Assembly (NCBI GenBank): GCA_037953625.1
Contig: CM075655.1
Location: 72,071,501 to 72,135,500 of the forward strand
From: Crotalaria pallida
Lineage: Eukaryota > Streptophyta > Magnoliopsida > Fabales > Fabaceae
Length of the DNA: 64,000 nucleotides
Direction of reading: 5' to 3'
A program made the translations under genes and the position numbers. Under the pieces are notes generated by a model. That model saw only the letters and a list, made by a program, of their open reading frames with translations. It did no database searches and was not told where the DNA came from. Shown here in pieces: positions 57,631 through 64,000 of this stretch; the stretch's first letter is position 1, and each line of letters begins with the position of its first letter.

Positions 57631-60600
57631 CGGCACGTCATTCACGTGGCTAGCTACTCGAAAATCAAGCATGTTCGAAGACAGTGCGATTCAGGGATAT
57701 ATATCAAAAGTTTATTTGTGCTACGCGCACCATCACTGTATACTAACGTTAGACGATACGATTACATCTTACTTTTCAATCTTTAATAATTCCCAGATCA
57801 TAGTTTCTTTTCCGAATAATCAACAATTATCACAAGATATTCCAACATCACAAATATTTCCTCAAGTTTTTTTTCAAGATATTACAACATAATAATCATT
57901 TCATCAATTCTTTCCGGCATAAATCATAAGACAGATAAACAAAACTTCTTAGCGTAACATAATTACAGAGCAATAAATAACATACACAAATAAAAGTTAT
58001 CGTCTTAACGTTGTTCGGCTAAGCATACACACACACACAATTTGCCGCTACGTATATTGACAGATAACTACAGAGTTCTTATCTTTGAGATGATCGAGAA
58101 CATCCTAATGCTACCCAAAGGGCCATTATGTCTTAGGAAAGCTTCTCTCCCGCCTCGATGCGAGATCACAGTTGTTACTCCTTGTTCTTTGATGTTGTTG
58201 CTCCTGATGTCTCCTTGAAACTCTTTTTCCACGAACAAATAATAATGCTATTACCATATAATAACTACTATTAACTTGAATTAAACCAAGCTCAAAGGTT
58301 CTATAATACTTTTGTAAGACAAGACTTCATTTCATTTTACTCAAAACCAAACTATTTGGAATTAGATAATTAATTCGATTAAAACTTTGAGAACGTAATT
58401 TAAATTCACACATAATTTAATCAAATGATAACATAACTTGATAAATAAATATAAGACTTGATTACCGGCCTTAACCAAATACTTATATAACAACTACCAA
58501 GTTACTAAAGTATATTTTAACAAAATCATTTCACTTTGATACTATTATTTCTTTTAGCTTAAAATAATTCAATAAATCATTTAAAAAGATTTCTATTCCA
58601 AACATGTACATAATACACATAAACACATATATTCCTAATATAACAATAATTTACAAAATCAATTTAGCTTAGTTACAAATATCTTAACAGCAATTACATA
58701 CAAACTTGAAATTCACTTTTCTCTTAAACTATACCTCTAAAAATTATGTCACTTTTTCCTATACACAACACACAAGTCCTACTATCTAAATAACATTTAA
58801 ATATCATATAATCACATCAAAATCAATTCTGGACAGCAAAGCAAAGCATGGTTGCATCACCTTAAATTTACCCGAAAATTCATCTTTTTCATTTTCATAC
58901 AAGGAGATACACATCCCAAGTCTAAAAATAAAATTAAACTTAATAAAATAATATTTTTCCTCTTTTTACTTCAATTCTGGACAGCAGCCAATTAATTTCT
59001 AAAAATTCATTTTATTTCATAGAATCGCATACTTTCATGCTATATTTTATAATATACATACATTTACAATTATCCATCACAAATACACACACAAATAACA
59101 TTTTGGGGACCCACAGTCCAAATAAATGTTATTTTCCAGCATTAAAAATAAATTTTCCGAAATTAATATATTTCAATAAAATGCTTATTTTGATGCATAC
59201 ACCTCAAATAAACACAATATAATTATCATATAACACTTAGACAACTAGGAAAAATCAAAAATCATTCATTCATGTCCATGTAATATTTGACTAAAATAAT
59301 ACAATTAAAACAGTGAAAAAAAATATTTAAAACAATCATAACATACTCATATAATTTCTAATCCTTGAAACAATTATACCAAACACTAAATCAATTAACA
59401 AATAACATTCTTAAAGTAAAAATAATCTTTTGGACAGCAACTTTGTAACACCCCAAATTTTTAAATCCTGATTAATAAAAATTAATTATAAAGGTTTATT
59501 TGTAATTAATTATTTTATTAATATCCTTGATTTTTAATGATTTATTATGCATGAAAAGGATTGGAAAATCATTAACATATGAAAATAATGTTTTTACATA
59601 GTAGTCCCTGTTTTAGGACTTAAAAATAATAATGGGAAGATTTTGGATGAAAAGGAAATAAAAATATTTATTTTTATTATTTTAGCTAAAAGACTCGAGT
59701 ATTTTCAGAAATACTCGAGTATTTTACACAGTGTTGCACGAGTTAGTGCGTTTGGTGAGTCACTCACTCGAATACCTCACGAGTTGACAGGTTATCAACT
59801 CAGGGACACGACCATAGCTTCGTGTCGACCTGCATGAGCTGTGAATTCGAGTATTTAAACTCACTTGTTGATGAAGATCAACCATTTTTGCCATTTTTGT
59901 TCTGGAATTCAAAGTTAGGGTTCCTGAGTTCTTTGATTCGATTCTCTCTTGTTCTTGAGAATTGATACACAAATCATACACCAATACGAAGCTCACATCT
60001 AGAGCTTTGTATAGACACCAAAATTGTGAGCTGAGAGTTTGAGTGTTTGAAGAATCGAAGCTCAAAAGTGGGGGTTTGATTGCTGTCAATTGGTTCTTGG
60101 AGCTCACTTTGATCCTCAATTGTGGTAAGCTCATGAACCCTCTTGATTCCAATTTGGTTTTAATCTCTTATGCATGTTGCAGAGAGTAGATTCTAACCTT
60201 TTTCCCCAATTTTTGTGCACGATTACTCACTCAAACAACGTGGTCTTTGGACTCTGCTCACACTGTTTTGCTCTTTGGTGGCTAAAAGTGATTTGTGCTG
60301 GTTTGGTGGTAGCTGCTGTTCTAGGGTGTTTTGGAAATTGTCTAAGTATTGTCCATTTGTCCAAGGTATGGGAGAAGTCGTTCATATTGCTAGGATTATG
60401 GATTGTGAATTTTATATGTGTATGTATGTGGCTTGGACCAAGACATGATTGCTGGACTTGGAGGTCCAGACATTCACTTGGTCACTTGACGAATAATTTG
60501 ATTAATGGCTGAAATGAATTAATAAAACTAAGCAAAAAGGAATTCATGAATATTGACTGAATTATATTAAGGAATTGCCTTGGGATGAAGCTAGGTCATT

Positions 60601-61092
60601 CTTGATTAGGTGCATGCTTGATTTTGGACTTTTTGAGGTTTGATAATTTGGAATTGAATCTATTAGAATCAATACTGTTATGCTGAAAATATAAAGTGAT
60701 GATTAAAGGAATGAATATTGATCATGAGCATAAGGTCATGGAATTGGTTAAGGTAATAGTACATGTCCACAATTTGGTATGTGTTGATAAGCTATGTTAT
60801 GAACATTGAACAAGTATGGAGCAAGTCCTATATGTTGTATGCAAGCTGTGTCAAGGTTGTTTGCATGCAAAAATTGCTTAGAATTGAATTTGGCATGTTG
60901 GGTTGTTGAAATAGTGATTTTATGCATAATTGGTGCTCAAATTCAATTCAATGTGTTAAGATGTTAAATCTGTATTAGAACATGTTTGTTATGCATTATG
61001 ATAGCTCTGTTGAGCATTGGTTTTAGTTAAACTTGATTGGAATTGAAATTGGTATGTTAAAGCTCAAATTCTAGTGTAGTCTGACTGTCAAT

Positions 61093-61419
61093 ACTCGAGT
61101 ATTTGACTCGAGACTCGAGTCTTTTGGACGCACCAGTGCACCTGGTAGGCACCAACACTCGAGTCTCTGACTCAGGACTCAAGTATTGGCTGATGCACCA
61201 AAGAACTTGCCAGATGAACCACTCGAGTCCTGCATGAACCACTCGAGTCTTCTGGGTTGATGAACGACTCGAGTGAATCATGAACGACTCGAGTATTTTA
61301 AGAAAATAGGAAACAAGAACTTTCTGGAAGTTAAAGAACTACTCGAGTCTTTCCAAGAACTACTCGAGTTTACTGGACAATTTAAAGAACTACTCGAGTC
61401 TTTTAAATTATACTCGAGT
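61093..61419. repeat. ACTCGAGT palindrome cluster in solo LTR D
   Basis: About eleven perfect octamers, commonly within GA(A/C)(C/T)(G/T)ACTCGAGTC.., plus decayed copies (ACTCAAGT). Two further copies lie upstream of the TATA box (59693-59700, 59713-59720), the same two-site arrangement as in LTR B. Confidence 0.9.
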
Positions 61420-62294
61420 CTTTTTTATCAGAATGCTAAAGCATACCATTTTCAACTAAGTTAAGTTTAATTGAACTAAAGAAGGGTTGCAAGGAATGAT
61501 TGATTTAATTACTCTACTATCCTTAAAAGTTTTACTTATCTATTACTTTGGTATCTAAATGGCTAGGTATGATGTTAACATGTTAACAAAGGAAAATCAT
61601 TACTCATTCAAATTATTAAGGATTATCTTGAAACTTTGTTGTGATTCTAATTGGTTTAATAATGTCTTCTGGAATATGATGAATAATTTATGATCAGTGC
61701 ATGAGGGTTGTATATGCATAATGAATCGTGTCTTGAGTATGACAATGGCATATGATTAATGAACAATTCTCTGAGTATTAATAAATTGACTAATGAGGCA
61801 TGAATTATGGAGTAATCATCATGTTTTCTTTGGGTTTAAACGATCATGATTACTCTAAGGAAAAGAATGTGTTTAATAATTCATGACCTGGGTTTGATGC
61901 TGAACAAGGGTTTGGCAAAGCATGTATATGTTACTTGGTAATTAATGTCTTAGAATATAAGAAGTTATTGGCTTAAAGGACATTAGAAAGAAGTTTTTAC
62001 CTCAGGATGAGAAGTGGAGTAAGTCTAATGTCTCAATCTAAGGATTGTGTGTTTGATAATTAACGATTAAACCTACGGGATAATTAATGCTTTGGAATAT
62101 AAATAGACAATGACTTAAGGAGTATTAATGATAATGTAAGAGTGATGATGCTTGTTGATTATGAGGATCCAATCCAAATGCGTTAGGGCTTGTTGCTCTG
62201 ATTCGGATATGTGAACGTTGGATAAGTGGGATCACCCTGATTTCCATATGTTATGGACTAACTCCTGCAAGAAGTCGTTGTGCTTAAAGGATTC

Positions 62295-62905
62295 CGTATA
62301 GTACGGTGTGGCCGCTATACGAAGACATGTGGAACGGTGTGGCCGCCATATGTGTGGTAATTGTGATGTGATTCCGTATGGAACGGTGTGGTCGCTATAC
62401 GAAGACATGTGGAACGGTGTGGCCGCCATATGTATGTGATTCCGTATAGTATGGTGTGGCCGCTATACGAAGACATGTGGAACGGTGTGGCCGCCATATG
62501 TGTGGTAATTGTGATGTGATTCTGTATGGAACGGTGTGGCCGCTATACGAAGACATGTGGAACGGTGTGGCCGCCATATGTATGTGATTCCATATAGTAC
62601 GGTGTGGCCGCTATATGAAGGCATGGAACGGTGTGGCCGCCATGTGTATGATGTGATGATTAATATGTGTGTGACGCATCTCATGCATGGTGTACAGGGA
62701 ATCGTTCAGTGAGGTGCATGCGGGATTGGAAACCATGTAGTACGGTGTGGCCGCTACATGAGACGGTTGGAACGATGTGGCCGCCACCGTAGAAATGACA
62801 AGGACCTAGAACTATTGGTGGACAATGGTTCAGGGATCATCCCCTTGTATCATTTTAAGATCGTGGTCGATGGGGTTCTAGTATAGAACGGTGTGGCCGC
62901 TATAC
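62295..62905 (+). repeat. Hairpin array in the intron of solo LTR D
   Basis: About a dozen units with a constant loop [AT]ACGGTGTGGCCG and changing stems: CGTATAG/CTATACG, CATATAG/CTATATG, CATGTAG/CTACATG, ACATGTGG/CCATATGT (one G-T pair), CATGG/CCATG, and ACGGTTGG/CCACCGT (one bulge, near 62763-62790). Units of the CTATAC and CCATATG kinds alternate between 62295 and 62595. Base changes in the stems are matched in the partner arm. Confidence 0.9.
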
Positions 62906-63168
62906 AGGTTGTGGAAACATCGAGCGCACGATTGCCTATCCCAGAGTGTTGTTTTCTGGAAGAGTTGATTATGGAGAAATGATTTGAGAGACGTGCATGC
63001 ATAACATGAGAGATTAATGGTTTTAGCCAATGTTGTTTTATAAGACTCTTGGGCATGCATTTATTATGTTGAAATGATATCTGTAATGATTGTGTTTGAC
63101 CAATCATATAATCTGCTTAGGCGATATGACAAGTGACTTACTCCCATCTACCATGTTTGTGGTGGTAG

Positions 63169-63282
63169 GTTCTTTCAAAGGACAGGACTGAAGTCACTCA
63201 TGTAGGAGTGGAGGTGTCTAGAAGAAGCAGCCAGGATGACGTCTCGTCATCCGAATCCTTTTGCAGAAGGATCGAGTTGTGA
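63169..63282 (+). other. Short open exon after the predicted acceptor in solo LTR D
   Basis: 38 codons open from the acceptor to TGA, ending SSQDDVSSSESFCRRIEL. There is no start codon in this exon; it could be the tail of a spliced frame or chance. Comparable short open stretches follow the acceptors in LTR A (35 codons) and segment C (21 codons). Confidence 0.3.
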
Positions 63283-64000
63283 AGACCAATGCTCTGGGTG
63301 TAAAAAGGGGTTTTTGGGAGTTTGTGTTATATAAGTATTTTACACTCAGAATATTTTGTAAAGGAAATATCACCCTTATGAAAAGTACTTTTGGTTTTCA
63401 CACTTTCATTATGAAAATGTTTTTGTTAACTCGTATTTTTCAATGGACTGGATTTTGGGATGTTACAAACTTAACAAGATTATCATATCACACACATATT
63501 GCACAAAATCACATGTTTACGCAAATAATTATTTATAATTATCACATACGACAAAAATATATTCATTTCTTTGAATACAATTTCGATTCTTAAGAAAAAG
63601 GGTTTATAAAAATTTCTTTCTACACAAACCAATATCATACATACACATATACACTTTATACTAAAATAATAACAAAAATTTATTTATTTTCATACATAGA
63701 CCATTCGGCCTTTTAAATATTTATTAGAAAAAGTCCTTTAAAAATTTAACTTCTTATTTTCTTAAATCTAAAATAACACTTGCTTTTGTTAAAATCAACC
63801 ATAAAAATCAAATATATTTTCCCCAAGTATACATATAATGACCGAATAAAAGAAATAAGAAGAAAGGATAATCATTTCCATTTTTTCAATTCTCAAAGAA
63901 TTCATAATCTTTTTCAAGGCACATCAATATGAAATCAAAGTTCAAAAATCATTTTTTTTATAGATTGAATGTAAATAACAAATGAAAATCCAAAACAATA

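Larger units (their letters stand above)
59444..63467 (+). mobile_element. Solo LTR D (4024 bp), plus sense, TSD AACTT
   Basis: Runs from TGTAACACCCCAAA to GGGATGTTACA and is flanked by AACTT (59439-59443, 63468-63472). Order in plus sense: ACTCGAGT pair (59693-59720), TATTTAAA box (59852-59859), leader, donor TTGTG|GTAAGC (exon end 60124), a 3.04-kb intron containing the main ACTCGAGT cluster and a hairpin array, acceptor GTGGTGGTAG (exon start 63169), then 38 open codons (VLSKDRTEVTHVGVEV..SSSESFCRRIEL) to a TGA at 63280-63282. The layout and leader resemble solo LTR B, in the opposite orientation. Confidence 0.85.
57631..64000 (-). mobile_element. Element E: diverged relative of the element 1 LTR, split by solo LTR D
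   Basis: 57631-59443 and 63473-64000 resemble element 1: ATCTTTGAGATGAT and GTCTTAGGAAAGCTTCTCTC near 58080-58150 correspond to 29645-29716, CTGGACAGCAAAG at about 58830 to 30240-30252, and ATGACCGAATA at about 63838 to 30692. The left edge is cut by element 2 and the right lies beyond the window. No gene is present; the open frame starting at 57623 runs over the junction with LTR B. Confidence 0.6.

Noticed and set aside
57623..57892. 89-codon plus frame at the start of element E
   Set aside because: Begins inside the LTR B terminus and runs across the junction; no recognisable content.

Overview
This is nuclear DNA from a flowering plant, very probably a eudicot. The evidence is a 20-exon SEC1/KEULE-type gene with GT..AG introns, Stowaway, Harbinger-like and Mutator-like MITEs, L1-type LINEs, and LTR retrotransposons primed by initiator Met-tRNA. 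I cannot name the species. There is no bacterial gene, CRISPR array or rRNA gene.

Layout. (1) 36-13781, minus strand: a Sec1/Munc18 gene complete except for its last short exon, which lies left of base 1. Its exons were built by matching plant KEULE/SEC1 proteins and every junction keeps frame. Its introns hold small transposons: a Harbinger-like MITE, a LINE remnant, a SINE tail, a 120-bp MITE, a Stowaway, and a TRIM-like or tRNA-like patch. (2) 13782-14230: promoter and leader of that gene. (3) 14440-18480: a decayed proline-rich gene on the plus strand whose leader intron is split by a minus-strand L1 LINE. The LINE has lost its endonuclease region, so DUF4283 runs straight into reverse transcriptase. 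(4) 18480-64000: a nest of long-LTR retrotransposons with almost no protein coding. In it are remnant F (18480-20316); LTR-like segment C (20317-27030, continuing after 48167); solo LTR B (20539-24110, TSD TGGTG); element 1 (27031-48167, TSD ACAAT), with 6-kb LTRs around a 1.17-kb interior; a copia element N nested in the left LTR of element 1 (31834-39635, TSD TTAAC); element 2 (48344-57630); a second element-1 relative E (57631-64000); and solo LTR D inside E (59444-63467, TSD AACTT).

The most interesting signal is shared by several of these LTRs. Read in transcription sense, B, C, D and element 2 each look like a small spliced gene: TG end, TATA-like box, leader exon, GT donor, a 1.7-3 kb intron, AG acceptor, short open exon, and a TGTTACA end on the other strand. 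In the 3' part of each intron lies an array of short hairpins. Their stems change with compensation while the loop is kept, and the loop cores of several families look alike (CGRTKTGG-like). Three elements (1, B and remnant F) also have an ORF that starts at or within 3 nt of the splice acceptor and shares an [ST]-G-[WI]-x-[WI] motif. I know of no description of this combination. Homology between families, splicing and function are inferences.

Separately, clusters of perfect short palindromes (ACTCGAGT in B and D, TAATCGATTA in N) occupy other parts of the LTRs.
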